NCBI GenBank assembly: GCA_944326085.1
Contig: CALVCL010000003.1
Location: 1-64,000 of the forward strand
From: an uncultured Tidjanibacter sp.
GTDB taxonomy: Bacteria > Bacteroidota > Bacteroidia > Bacteroidales > Rikenellaceae
DNA length: 64,000 bases
Direction: 5' to 3'
A program made the translations under genes and the position numbers. The notes below the pieces were generated by a model that ran no database searches, was not told where the DNA came from, and saw nothing but the letters and a program-made list of their open reading frames with translations. This document shows positions 28,023 to 36,645 of the stretch, in pieces (position 1 is the stretch's first letter; each line of letters opens with the position of its first letter).

Positions 28023-28799
28023 CTATTTCTTATTTAAGGCAGCATCTCTCAAACGTATTTCAGTAATAACTTTCTGAGTATATTTGGGAAAATCACCATT
28101 CATCATCCACGAATAATATCCTGGTTCTTCCCTGAACACCTCCGCAACCGAACGGCCCTTATACTTACCGAAACCGAATACTTCCACACCATTATCGTCA
28201 TACAGTATGCGTCCGGCATAATCGGCACATTTGTTCTGTTCTGTAAACTTAGCCAAAAAATCAATATCGTTTTCCAATTCAGGATAACGATCCAATTGAG
28301 CCTTCAGCACCTCGTAGGTAGCCAAAGTGTCGGCTTCTGCAGAATGTGCTTTCTCCAAGTTCTTGTGGCAATAGAATTTATACGCAGCGACAAGTGTGCG
28401 CTGCTCCATCTTATGGAATATGTTTTGCACATCTACAAAGCGCCTCTTTTTCAGGTCAATATCAACACCTGCCCGAAGAAATTCTTCAGCCAATACCGGA
28501 ATATCGAACTTGTTTGAGTTGTACCCCGCCAAGTCACAGCCATCAATATATGCCGCCAGCGACTTGGCTATCTGTTCAAACCGAGGTTCATCCTTGACAT
28601 CCTCATCGGTTATCTTATGTACGGCAGTAGCTGCCGGAGGTATGGGCATACCCGGATTAATACGTCGCGTCTTAACCTCTTCATCCCCATTAGGATGTAC
28701 TTTTACGAGCGAAATCTCAACTATCCTGTCCTTGGCGGCATCAGTTCCGGTCGTTTCCAAATCGAGGAATACTATCGGTCTGCTTAACTTAAGTTTCAT
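28023..28799 (-). CDS. DnaQ-like 3'-5' exonuclease
   Basis: A 258-residue DEDDh exonuclease: ExoI FLDLETTG (D12, E14), ExoII NSNKFDIPVL and ExoIII HSAEADT. A C-terminal segment (about 205-245, VFGFGKYKGRSVAEVFREEPGYYSWMM) matches a small putative RNaseH-linked accessory domain often found fused to such exonucleases. It starts 11 bases after dnaN, which suggests a proofreading or DNA-repair partner of the replication clamp. Confidence 0.9.
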   Translation of the reverse strand: MKLKLSRPIVFLDLETTGTDAAKDRIVEISLVKVHPNGDEEVKTRRINPGMPIPPAATAVHKITDEDVKDEPRFEQIAKSLAAYIDGCDLAGYNSNKFDIPVLAEEFLRAGVDIDLKKRRFVDVQNIFHKMEQRTLVAAYKFYCHKNLEKAHSAEADTLATYEVLKAQLDRYPELENDIDFLAKFTEQNKCADYAGRILYDDNGVEVFGFGKYKGRSVAEVFREEPGYYSWMMNGDFPKYTQKVITEIRLRDAALNKK

Positions 28800-28810
28800 A
28801 TAGCATCGCC

Positions 28811-29935
28811 TTATGCATTGATAAGCATAGGCATCAATATCATCAAAGTATTACTTGTTTCAACATCATCATGCAGTGGTCTGAACACTCCCGACCGTGT
28901 CGAATCCGCCAGCTCGATTATAACGCTCGGCGTTTCGAGGTTCGACAGTATTTCTATAAGAAATGTCGACTTAAAACCTATTGTAATAGGAGCGCCCTCA
29001 TAACTGCATGCAAGACTTTCGTTGGCCGAATATGAAAAGTCGAGGTCCTGTGCCGTAAGATTAATGGCTCCGGCGTTGATATCGAACTTGATAAGGTTTG
29101 TTGACTGGTTCGAGCATACTGCTACTCGTTTGATTGCATTAAGCAGTTCCATGCGGTCGGCTATCACCTTATTGGGATTGTTTTCAGGAATTACAGCATT
29201 GTAATTCGGATATACGCCTTCTATCAGTCGACATATCAGTGTACCGTTATGCAGCGTAAATTTTACGTTGTTGGCATCAAAGCTAACCTTTACTGCATCA
29301 TCCTCTTTCAGAAGTATGGTACGCAACAGGTTCGCCGGCTTCTTGGGAAGTATAAACGAAGCAGTAATACCGTTTTCGTTATCTATGGTATATTTAACCA
29401 ATTTACGTGCATCAGTAGCGACAAACGTATAATGCTCTGGCGTCATATCCATGTATATACCATTCATTACTGGGCGCATTTCATCGTCTGCAGTTGCAAA
29501 TATTGTTTTATTGATACCGCAGAGAAGCATGTCTGCATCTATTTCAAATTCGCGAGCATCATCCGACAACGGCTGAGCTCCAGGATAGCTCAAACCGGAT
29601 GCACCTGGCAATGCTATAGAACCTGTTTTCCAACTTATTTTTATCTCCAATGTATTTTCATCTGCCTCAAAAGTAAGCGGTTGTTCAGAAAACTCTTTAA
29701 GCGAATCAATAAGTTGTTTCACAGGCGCAGCTATAAGACCTTCCGACTCCACACTTTCAGGAGCAATAGTCGAGGTCATGGTTGTTTCGAGGTCCGATGC
29801 GGTAACACGGAGATTGCCATCCTTTACCTCAAGGAGGAAATTATCGAGTATGGGAAGAGTATTTTTACTGCTGACAACCTTAGACGCCGTCGACAGGAAA
29901 GACAGCAAAGCAGAACTGGATATGACAAACTTCAT
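28811..29935 (-). CDS. dnaN: DNA polymerase III sliding clamp (beta)
   Basis: A 374-residue beta clamp with three repeated clamp domains. It starts MKFVISSSALLSFLSTASKVVSSKNTLPIL and ends ...LHDDVETSNTLMILMPMLI, both typical. It encircles DNA and tethers the polymerase. A perfect promoter lies upstream at 29976-30006. It is the first gene of the minus-strand block with the DnaQ-like exonuclease. dnaA is 3.3 kb away, separated by ribosomal-protein genes. Confidence 0.97.
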   Translation of the reverse strand: MKFVISSSALLSFLSTASKVVSSKNTLPILDNFLLEVKDGNLRVTASDLETTMTSTIAPESVESEGLIAAPVKQLIDSLKEFSEQPLTFEADENTLEIKISWKTGSIALPGASGLSYPGAQPLSDDAREFEIDADMLLCGINKTIFATADDEMRPVMNGIYMDMTPEHYTFVATDARKLVKYTIDNENGITASFILPKKPANLLRTILLKEDDAVKVSFDANNVKFTLHNGTLICRLIEGVYPNYNAVIPENNPNKVIADRMELLNAIKRVAVCSNQSTNLIKFDINAGAINLTAQDLDFSYSANESLACSYEGAPITIGFKSTFLIEILSNLETPSVIIELADSTRSGVFRPLHDDVETSNTLMILMPMLINA

Positions 29936-29975
29936 GGTAGCTTTATTTTTAGATTATTAATTACAATTTAATTTT

Positions 29976-30006
29976 CAAAAATAGCAATTTTGGTCGTTTT
30001 CACAAA
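29976..30006 (-). promoter_or_regulatory. Promoter of dnaN
   Basis: On the minus strand TTTG (30003-30006), a 19-bp spacer and TATTTTTG (29976-29983) form a perfect Bacteroidetes promoter, about 40 bases before the dnaN ATG. Confidence 0.8.
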
Positions 30007-30024
30007 AGCGTTTATCCTGTTATT

Positions 30025-30982
30025 CTACTGCCGCTATAAATTCCGAATACGTATTAAGCCCGTGTCTGCAACAATTAGCTTCGACAATATTTTGCCCCAG
30101 ATTGACATAGCAATACCAACATCCATGCGGACATGTCTATATCTTTAGGCTCAATGCATCCGCAATATTTGCGCTGCCCTTTGTCATTTATACTCACCTC
30201 ATTAGCCAAATAAGCCATAAATCTGCATCATGTGTAAAATATTTGGACAGTAAATTTGTATCTATACAACTGCCATGCTCTATTCCGTAACGTTTCAAAT
30301 CAACAGTCTCACAGCATGTAGACAGTTTATAGCCCCATGATTTGTTCAACAATGCCAATCGGGAAGCAAACTGTTCAATGTCATCTTTTTCAAATTCTCT
30401 GCACTTAATCTTAAGAACGTCCAGATTGCGCCTGACTTTTGCATATTGCGCAATATCTGCAAAACTGAACACAAGCTGCTCAGTGTAGCCTTTCAGTTTA
30501 TCTCCCCAATATCGGCAATACGCTCTAATAGAATATCGACATCAACTGTATCGGAAAGCAGCAATGGATCAAACCTCCACACGACACGTCCGTATCCCAA
30601 TTTGTCAACCGCACGACGAAAGGTGCCTATACGCTCATGCTGTGAAGGGAGAGTTTTCTCTCACACTTCCTTCATATAATCATCAAGAGTAAATTGAGTA
30701 TAACTATGGATATTGTATAATTTCAGCTCATCTATATGTTTAAGTAGCAGCAATGGGGGTTTCTGGTTTAACACCACACACTTTACCCTCTCGTATGACA
30801 CGTATCCGACCTGTCCGCTAAACGTATGACGCCATGAAATATCCCACTTTCAGTCTATGGAAGAACCAATCAGAATAAAATGCCAGAATATCAGTACTGC
30901 GGCTGGCGGATATAATCACCGGAGCCCACGCGACAGCATCCTCCCTATTTTTTCTTACAATTTTAATCTTTCCCCTCACCAT
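30025..30982 (-). pseudogene. Decayed DUF1848 family gene
   Basis: Reading the minus strand in changing frames recovers most of a DUF1848 protein. From the ATG at 30982 comes VIISASRSTDILAFYSDWF and FHRLKVGY. After a frame change near 30838 come HTFSGQVGYVSYERVKCVV, HIDELKLYNIHSYTQFTL, a stop, then RVVWRFDPLLLSDTVDVD. After another shift near 30485 come FSFADIAQYAKVRRNLDVL and YGIEHGSCID (30194-30472), and finally DKGQRKYCGCIEPKDIDM close to the end. The stop codons and frameshifts show it is broken. The final cysteine cluster is also degraded. The intact family is of unknown function with cysteine motifs. Confidence 0.82.
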
Positions 30983-30990
30983 TAAAACAA

Positions 30991-31014
30991 GAAGCCGAGG
31001 ATTACCTCGGCTTC
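30991..31014 (-). terminator. Terminator of the rpsF-rpsR-rplI-rpmE2 operon
   Basis: A perfect 10-bp stem GAAGCCGAGG/CCTCGGCTTC with a 4-base loop, followed on the minus strand by TTGTTTT. It lies 25 bases after the rpmE2 stop. Confidence 0.85.
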
Positions 31015-31039
31015 TGTTTGATATGTTGTCAGGTCACTG

Positions 31040-31306
31040 CTACTTCTTGTTCCTCTTGTCGTAGTGCTTCTGATAACGGCTCATAAACTTGTCCACGCGG
31101 CCCGCAGTATCGACAAGCTTCATCTTACCTGTATAGAACGGGTGCGAGGTATTGGAAATTTCCATCTTGTAAACCGGATAAGTAACACCGTCTATCTCGA
31201 TGGTCTCCTTGGTGTTCACCGCAGAACGGGTGATGAACACATGGTCGTTGGACATATCCTTGAAAGCCACCAACCTGTAATTCTTGGGATGAATATCTTT
31301 TTTCAT
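31040..31306 (-). CDS. rpmE2: Ribosomal protein L31 type B
   Basis: An 88-residue L31 of the long, cysteine-free type [21 protein letters not shown], then [25 protein letters not shown]. It lacks the zinc CxxC motifs of type A, so it does not depend on zinc. It starts 21 bases after the rplI stop, with no terminator between, which places it in the S6-S18-L9 operon. Confidence 0.96.
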   Translation of the reverse strand: MKKDIHPKNYRLVAFKDMSNDHVFITRSAVNTKETIEIDGVTYPVYKMEISNTSHPFYTGKMKLVDTAGRVDKFMSRYQKHYDKRNKK

Positions 31307-31327
31307 TTTCGTCCTTGGTCTTAACTG

Positions 31328-31771
31328 TTACTCTTCCTGTGCTTCTACTGCAAAATGGAGTACGGCTTTCACATTTTTGTGGAGCTTTACAGCTGCTTCG
31401 TACTGTCCAACCTGCTTAACAGGGTCTACGGAAATGTGCTTGCGATCAACTTCCACACCCTGAGCTGACATAGCCTCTGCGAGGTCGGCGGAAGTAACTG
31501 AGCCAAAAATACGGCCTTCTTCTGCCTTAGCCTTGACAACAAGAGCAAGAGCCTCTATCTTAGCTGCAAGTGCCTGAGCATCGGCGAGTATTTTAGCTTC
31601 CTTGTGAGCACGCTGTTTAATGTTCTCGGCCAATACCTTCTTCGCCGATTCCGTTGCAACGGTAGCAAGACCGTTGGGAAGGAGGTAGTTGTTGGCGTAA
31701 CCGGGCTTAACCGAAACAATATCGTTGGCGTAGCCCAAATTCTCTACGTCTTTCTTAAGAATAACTTCCAT
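31328..31771 (-). CDS. rplI: Ribosomal protein L9
   Basis: A 147-residue L9 with the signature N-terminal domain (MEVILKKDVENLGYANDIVSVKPGYANNYLLP) that binds 23S rRNA, a long connecting helix and a C-terminal domain. A ribosome binding site GGGAGG lies upstream. It is co-transcribed with rpsR (18-base gap). Confidence 0.97.
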   Translation of the reverse strand: MEVILKKDVENLGYANDIVSVKPGYANNYLLPNGLATVATESAKKVLAENIKQRAHKEAKILADAQALAAKIEALALVVKAKAEEGRIFGSVTSADLAEAMSAQGVEVDRKHISVDPVKQVGQYEAAVKLHKNVKAVLHFAVEAQEE

Positions 31772-31789
31772 TTATCTGTCCTCCCTTTA

Positions 31790-32071
31790 TTATTTCATCA
31801 AATCGGTTACGAATGGCAGAATGGCAAGGTGACGAGCACGCTTAACTGCCTGAGCTACCTTCTTCTGGAATTTCTGCGAAGTACCGGTAAGACGACGGGG
31901 CAGTATCTTGCCCTGCTCATTGAGGAACTTCTTGAGGAATTCCGGATCCTTGTAATCTACATACTTTATACCAGCCTTTTTGAAACGGCAATATTTCTTC
32001 TTGCGAACATCTACCGTTACAGGATTGAGATACCTTATCTCTGACTGCTGTGCATTGTTGTTTGCTGCCAT
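31790..32071 (-). CDS. rpsR: Ribosomal protein S18
   Basis: A 93-residue S18 with [19 protein letters not shown] and the conserved [19 protein letters not shown]...ARHLAILPF stretch. It starts 2 bases after rpsF ends, with an AGGAGG site inside the rpsF end, so the two are translationally linked, as expected for partners S6 and S18 in the 30S platform. Confidence 0.97.
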   Translation of the reverse strand: MAANNNAQQSEIRYLNPVTVDVRKKKYCRFKKAGIKYVDYKDPEFLKKFLNEQGKILPRRLTGTSQKFQKKVAQAVKRARHLAILPFVTDLMK

Positions 32072-32073
32072 GA

Positions 32074-32433
32074 TTATTCCTCCTCTTTCTTTTCGGTTGT
32101 TTTGCCTGCGAGTTTGTTCCTGCGCTTTTCAGAGTATTCTACTGCATACTTGTCCTGACGGAAAGTAAGGAAACGTATAACGCGCTCATCACGACGATAC
32201 TGTGTTTCGAGAATATCTACAAGCGAACCTTCACCTGTGAACTCAAGAAGGAAATAGTAACCGGTGGTCTTTTTCTGAATGGGATACGCGAGTTTTCTAA
32301 CACCCCACGCCTCTTCATTCACAATCTGTCCACCGTTTTCGGTGATAACACCGCGGAATTTGCCAAAGAGCTCTTCGAGCTGCTGATCCGACAGAACCGG
32401 AGTGGCAATGAAAACGGATTCGTAATTGTTCAT
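32074..32433 (-). CDS. rpsF: Ribosomal protein S6
   Basis: A 119-residue S6: [22 protein letters not shown] at the start, [25 protein letters not shown] in the middle and a charged C-terminal tail (KTTEKKEEE). It binds 16S rRNA together with S18. It is the first gene of the four-gene ribosomal operon with a perfect promoter upstream. Confidence 0.97.
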   Translation of the reverse strand: MNNYESVFIATPVLSDQQLEELFGKFRGVITENGGQIVNEEAWGVRKLAYPIQKKTTGYYFLLEFTGEGSLVDILETQYRRDERVIRFLTFRQDKYAVEYSEKRRNKLAGKTTEKKEEE

Positions 32434-32474
32434 AAAATGTGTTGTTTACATTAAGTAAATGCAAAATGCGGGTG

Positions 32475-32505
32475 CAAATATAGTTATTATCCCGATAAAT
32501 ACAAA
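32475..32505 (-). promoter_or_regulatory. Promoter of the rpsF operon
   Basis: On the minus strand TTTG (32502-32505), a 19-bp spacer and TATATTTG (32475-32482) form a perfect Bacteroidetes promoter, leaving a 5' leader of about 35 bases. Confidence 0.82.
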
Positions 32506-32555
32506 CATGTGACACACTAAATAGTGTGCCACATGCATTTTACGACAAGATTTTA

Positions 32556-33092
32556 TTAAAAAGTATATCCGACCCTAAGCATCGGAGCCATTGCTGCACC
32601 TATACATCCTCTATTAAATGTCAATAAACTTCCCCCGATACCGACAGTTACTCTATCTGTATTGCGGAGCGCTATTGCCACACCAAGAAATGCACTACCT
32701 GCCGGTGCAATAACATCTTGCACAGAAAAGTCAAGGTTACCAAAAGCATCCAAAGTCATAAACGGAGACACCTTTCTGCAAGGCACTTCAAATTTGAAAC
32801 GCACAAGAAAATTAGGCATAATCCACGAAGAACCATCTCCATCATACATTAAAGAATATGTCATTCCAATTCCGGCACCTACGCCAAACCATCTTGCCGG
32901 ATTATATGTATATATTCCGGAAATTGTATTAAGCCCCCACGCCACTGGAGCTCCGAAAAAGGCACATTCAACATCTACCCTGTGTTTTTTAAACAAAGGT
33001 TTCTCCCGCACCATATCCTGTGCATACATAACGCTGTTACACACACCCGTCAAGGCAATAACAGCAATTGCAATTTTAAACACTTGCTTCAT
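32556..33092 (-). CDS. Small outer-membrane beta-barrel-like protein
   Basis: A 178-residue protein with a signal peptide (1-24, cleavage likely after VMYA). A mature part rich in alternating hydrophobic and Gly/aromatic residues ends in RVGYTF; a C-terminal Phe is the usual outer-membrane insertion signal. No family is recognised, and a role in the outer membrane is inferred from these features only. It stands alone between the rpsF operon and dnaA. Its promoter spacer is a pentanucleotide repeat (33123-33153), so expression may be phase-variable. Confidence 0.75.
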   Translation of the reverse strand: MKQVFKIAIAVIALTGVCNSVMYAQDMVREKPLFKKHRVDVECAFFGAPVAWGLNTISGIYTYNPARWFGVGAGIGMTYSLMYDGDGSSWIMPNFLVRFKFEVPCRKVSPFMTLDAFGNLDFSVQDVIAPAGSAFLGVAIALRNTDRVTVGIGGSLLTFNRGCIGAAMAPMLRVGYTF

Positions 33093-33122
33093 AACTCTAT
33101 GTCAGGTTAAGTTTTATGCAGG

Positions 33123-33153
33123 CTAATATAATATAATATAATATAAAAACAAA
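33123..33153 (-). promoter_or_regulatory. Promoter whose 19-bp spacer is a TAATA repeat tract
   Basis: On the minus strand TTTG (33150-33153), a 19-bp spacer (33131-33149) and TATATTAG (33123-33130, one base off TAnnTTTG) form a promoter 31 bases before the ATG at 33092. The spacer and -7 element are built from a tandem pentanucleotide repeat (see 33124-33146). Confidence 0.55.
33124..33146. repeat. TAATA tandem repeat, 4.6 copies
   Basis: Four perfect copies of the 5-base unit TAATA and a partial fifth run without interruption. Such tracts gain or lose units by slipped-strand mispairing. Each step would change the promoter spacer between 14, 19 and 24 bp. Confidence 0.9.
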
Positions 33154-33179
33154 ATCCGGCAGCTTCGCACTGCCGGATT
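33153..33179 (-). terminator. Terminator of dnaA
   Basis: A 10-bp stem AATCCGGCAG/CTGCCGGATT (33153-33162 with 33170-33179) with a 7-base loop, followed by a T-rich run on the minus strand. It abuts the -33 element of the next gene. Confidence 0.8.
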
Positions 33180-33200
33180 ACCAAACATTATTACACTGAT

Positions 33201-34622
33201 TTATTTTGCGATTATCCGTTTTTCTATTTCCTCTATCATCTGACCGAATGTCTTATCGGTTTCCATAAGATTGGACACCGTCTTGCATGCATGGAGGACC
33301 GTTGCATGATTTTTACCTCCTATGGCAGCGCCTATTGTTGCCAGCGGGGCCTTGGTATGCCGCTTGCAAAAATACATCGCAATCTGACGTGCCTGAGCTA
33401 CCTCGCGGGTTCGTTTAGCAGAATCGAAAACCGCCTGTTCAACACTAAGATACTCACACACCACATTTCTTATATGGTCTATGGTAATCTCCTTCTGGCT
33501 AGTCTGCACATACGCTTTGAGTATCTCCTTTGCCAAGGATATTGTTATCTTACGTCCGAGAAACGTGGCGTGAGCAACCAACGACGACAAGGCCCCCTCT
33601 ATCTCTCGAATATTGGCATTAATGTTTTCCGCAAAGAAGCTGACCACATCATCCGGAATATCTGCATTGAAACGCGCGGCCTTACTCTTGATGATTTTGA
33701 CTTTAGTTTCATAGTCAGGCGGAAGCAACTCTGCTGCCAATCCCCAACGAAACCTTGTAAGCAACCTGTCATTTATATCCTTAAGCTCTACAGGACGCTT
33801 GTCGGATGTCAGAATAAGCTGTTTGCCTGAAAGGTGCAAATGATTGAATATATTAAAAAATGCATTCTGCGTACTTTCCTTATTGCCGGACAGTTCCTGT
33901 ATGTCATCAATTATCAACACATCTATCATCTGATAGAAATGTATGAAATCATTCACCTCCTTATTCAGCACGGCAGACGTGTATTGCGCCTGAAATTTGT
34001 TCATAGACACATACAGCACCTGAAGGTTCGGATGACGCTGTTTTATCTCCATGCCTATTGCCTGAGCAACATGTGTCTTGCCGAGTCCTGAATTACCAAA
34101 CACATAAAGGGGATTGTATGCCGTATTGCCCGGATTGAGGGCAATGGAAAGTCCCGCAGAACGTGCAAGTCTGTTACAGTCGCCTTCTATGAATGTCTCG
34201 AATGTATAATTCGGATTCAACTGCGAATCTATTACTATACGCTTGAGCCCCGGTATCGTAAATGGATTTTTTATATTTGCGGTATCGGTCTGTGCGACAT
34301 ATTTCGAAACCGGCGTAGCGTTAGCCTCCTGTGGGTATGCAACCTGTTGCTGTCTATGATGTTCTACATTTGGTATTGAATACCTGAGCTTTGTTTTTTG
34401 CCCAAAAGCCTCATGTATTATAGGGCGCAAGAACGGGATATAGTGTTTTTCTATATGGTAAACGTACGCCTCGTTAGGAACACGCAACTGCAGAGTCGTA
34501 CCATCGAAATTTGGCACGATAGGCTTGAACCACTTCACAAACTCCTCCTGCGAAGTCTGCTCCCTTATTTGGGACAAACAGTGTTGCCATATGTCGCTGT
34601 ATGTTGAGTTGTTGATAAGCAT
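33201..34622 (-). CDS. dnaA: Chromosomal replication initiator DnaA
   Basis: A 473-residue DnaA: the N-terminal DnaB/partner-binding domain (1-85) starts YSDIWQHCLSQIREQTSQEEFVKWF. A linker follows, then the AAA+ domain with Walker A GNSGLGKTH and Walker B VLIIDDIQ. The C-terminal DnaA-box-binding domain carries GGKNHATVLHACKTV. The ATG at 34622 is chosen over an upstream frame start at 34685, because family members begin at this point. I found no cluster of DnaA boxes in the flanking 225 bases. Confidence 0.97.
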   Translation of the reverse strand: MLINNSTYSDIWQHCLSQIREQTSQEEFVKWFKPIVPNFDGTTLQLRVPNEAYVYHIEKHYIPFLRPIIHEAFGQKTKLRYSIPNVEHHRQQQVAYPQEANATPVSKYVAQTDTANIKNPFTIPGLKRIVIDSQLNPNYTFETFIEGDCNRLARSAGLSIALNPGNTAYNPLYVFGNSGLGKTHVAQAIGMEIKQRHPNLQVLYVSMNKFQAQYTSAVLNKEVNDFIHFYQMIDVLIIDDIQELSGNKESTQNAFFNIFNHLHLSGKQLILTSDKRPVELKDINDRLLTRFRWGLAAELLPPDYETKVKIIKSKAARFNADIPDDVVSFFAENINANIREIEGALSSLVAHATFLGRKITISLAKEILKAYVQTSQKEITIDHIRNVVCEYLSVEQAVFDSAKRTREVAQARQIAMYFCKRHTKAPLATIGAAIGGKNHATVLHACKTVSNLMETDKTFGQMIEEIEKRIIAK

Positions 34623-34847
34623 ATTAACGGGGTAGTTTTTCCGAGTACAAAAGTGAGTTATAAAAATGTTAAAAAAAACCGCCATCCATGTTGCGTTTTA
34701 GTTTTTAATTTTTATAGAAAAATGGAGGTTTTCAGACAACGTCATTTTAAGTGTTTGATATAGTTAATTTCCAAAAAAACGGCTATTTTTGTATATAAAA
34801 ATATTTAGAAGATACGCTACGAATTATAGACAAAACCAATAACAACT
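34623..34847. other. Divergent dnaA-phosphosugar mutase intergenic region
   Basis: This 225-base AT-rich gap holds TATTTTTG at 34784-34791, an exact -7 element for the mutase gene (56 bases before its ATG), without a well-spaced -33. On the dnaA side I see only a weak CACTTTTG. No run of TTATCCACA-like boxes is present, so I do not call an origin. Confidence 0.45.
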
Positions 34848-36590
34848 ATGAATGCTAACGTTGATGAGAAAATACTCGCCAAAGCTACCAAATGGCTTGA
34901 AGGCGCCTATGATGAGGACACAAAAAAACGTGTTAAATACCTGATTAACAACGACACCAAAGAGCTTACCGAAAGTTTTTATAGAGATTTGGAATTCGGC
35001 ACAGGCGGTTTGCGTGGCATTATGGGAGTAGGTACAAATCGCATGAATGTCTACACGGTAGGTATGGCCACACAAGGATTGGCCAACTATCTGTCAAAAA
35101 CATTTGCCGATGAAGAAATACGTGTTGCCGTAAGTCATGACTGTCGCAATCACAGCCGCGAATTCGCCGAACGCGTAGCTGACATCTTTGCCTCCAACGG
35201 CTTCAAGGTATTCCTGTTCGACTCACTGCGTCCCACACCTGAATTAAGTTTTGCCATAAGAGAACTCAAGTGTCATAGCGGTGTCATGGTAACTGCATCG
35301 CATAACCCGAAGGAATACAATGGCTACAAGGCGTATTGGTCTGACGGTTCACAAGTTGTCGCTCCACACGACAAGAATATCATAGAAGAAGTCGGCAAGA
35401 TAACGGACATCACACAAATCAGAACAGGAGCCAACAGTGCCAACATCACAATACTCGACGAAAAATTCGACGAGAAGTATCTCAACATGATAAAGACATT
35501 GTCTTTGTCACCCGAGGCTGTTGCCGCCCATAGTGACATGAAGATAGTCTACACTCCGATACACGGCTGCGGCTACCGCCTTGTACCACAGGCATTGCGT
35601 AAATTCGGCTTTACCAACATAAGCACGGTAGCCGAACAAATGGTAATAGACGGAAACTTCCCGACCGTTGAGTCGCCAAATCCAGAAGAACGTACCACCA
35701 TGCGTATGGCTATCGAACAAGGTATACGCGAAGGTGCTGAAATAGTCATGGCAACCGACCCTGACTCTGACCGTATCGGCATAGCCGTTCCCGACGGTAA
35801 TGGCAACTACGTATTACTCAACGGCAACCAGACATGTGTACTGCTCACATACTATATCTGCCGTCGCTGGAACGACCTTGGCAGGCTTGACGGACACCAG
35901 TTTGTTGTCAAGACCATAGTAACAAGCGAAATGGTTGCCGAAGTTGCACACAGTTTTGGCGTCAAAATATTCGACTGCCTCACCGGTTTCAAATACATCG
36001 CCGGCATTATCCGTCGCGAAGAACCGCGAGGAGAAAAGTATATCGGTGGCGGCGAAGAGAGTTTCGGATACCTTGCGCAGGATTTTGTCAGGGATAAGGA
36101 TGGCGTCAGTGCATGTGCGCTTGCAGCCGAGGCGGCAGCATGGGCCAAGCAGAACGGAACAACTCTTTATGAATTGATTAAAGAACTTTACGTAAAGTAC
36201 GGCTTCTATAAGGAAGCGCTTGTTTCGATAGTACGTAAAGGTCAGGAAGGACAGGAGGAGATACGTCGCATGATGAAGGAGTGGCGCACTACTCCACCTC
36301 GTGTAATTGCCGGTTCTTCGGTTTCCATGATAAAGGACTACCTCTCCGGAGAAAGCTGCGACCTCACCACCGGAAAGGTTACTCCGATAGACACAGAGAA
36401 GTCGAATGTCCTCCAGTTCATAACAGCCGACAAGACCATAGTATCGGTTCGTCCGTCAGGCACGGAACCCAAAATCAAATACTATTTCGGCGTACGTGAA
36501 CCGCTCGAAGCTGTTGACAAGTTCGATGAAATCAACGCTGAACTCGACAATAAGATAGAGCGCATTAAGAAAGACCTCAAACTGTCATAA
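34848..36590 (+). CDS. Phosphoglucomutase/phosphomannomutase family enzyme
   Basis: A 580-residue alpha-D-phosphohexomutase. The phosphoserine loop is VTASHNPKEYNGYK (about residues 147-160), the metal loop is ATDPDSDRIGIAV, the sugar-binding loop is GGGEESFGYL and the phosphate-binding loop is RPSGTEPKIKYY. It interconverts hexose-1-phosphate and hexose-6-phosphate, feeding glycolysis or envelope sugar synthesis. The length and N-terminal helical extension match the PgcA-like branch of Bacteroidetes. It is transcribed alone. Confidence 0.95.
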   Translation: MNANVDEKILAKATKWLEGAYDEDTKKRVKYLINNDTKELTESFYRDLEFGTGGLRGIMGVGTNRMNVYTVGMATQGLANYLSKTFADEEIRVAVSHDCRNHSREFAERVADIFASNGFKVFLFDSLRPTPELSFAIRELKCHSGVMVTASHNPKEYNGYKAYWSDGSQVVAPHDKNIIEEVGKITDITQIRTGANSANITILDEKFDEKYLNMIKTLSLSPEAVAAHSDMKIVYTPIHGCGYRLVPQALRKFGFTNISTVAEQMVIDGNFPTVESPNPEERTTMRMAIEQGIREGAEIVMATDPDSDRIGIAVPDGNGNYVLLNGNQTCVLLTYYICRRWNDLGRLDGHQFVVKTIVTSEMVAEVAHSFGVKIFDCLTGFKYIAGIIRREEPRGEKYIGGGEESFGYLAQDFVRDKDGVSACALAAEAAAWAKQNGTTLYELIKELYVKYGFYKEALVSIVRKGQEGQEEIRRMMKEWRTTPPRVIAGSSVSMIKDYLSGESCDLTTGKVTPIDTEKSNVLQFITADKTIVSVRPSGTEPKIKYYFGVREPLEAVDKFDEINAELDNKIERIKKDLKLS

Positions 36591-36605
36591 CGGCAAAGGC
36601 ATTAC

Positions 36606-36642
36606 AAAAAATAGGGACGGAATTGCTCCGTCCCTATTTTTT
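36606..36642. terminator. Bidirectional terminator after the mutase gene
   Basis: A 15-bp stem (AAAAATAGGGACGGA with TCCGTCCCTATTTTT) flanked by A- and T-runs lies between the convergent mutase and membrane-protein genes. Confidence 0.9.
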
Positions 36643-36645
36643 ATA

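Noticed and set aside
30194-30472. Free-standing 92-codon gene
   Set aside because: It is the largest open fragment of the decayed DUF1848 gene and lacks its start and end.
34623-34847. Replication origin next to dnaA
   Set aside because: No clustered TTATCCACA-like boxes are present; isolated TTTTCCACA 9-mers occur near 8247 and 9256 but do not form a cluster.
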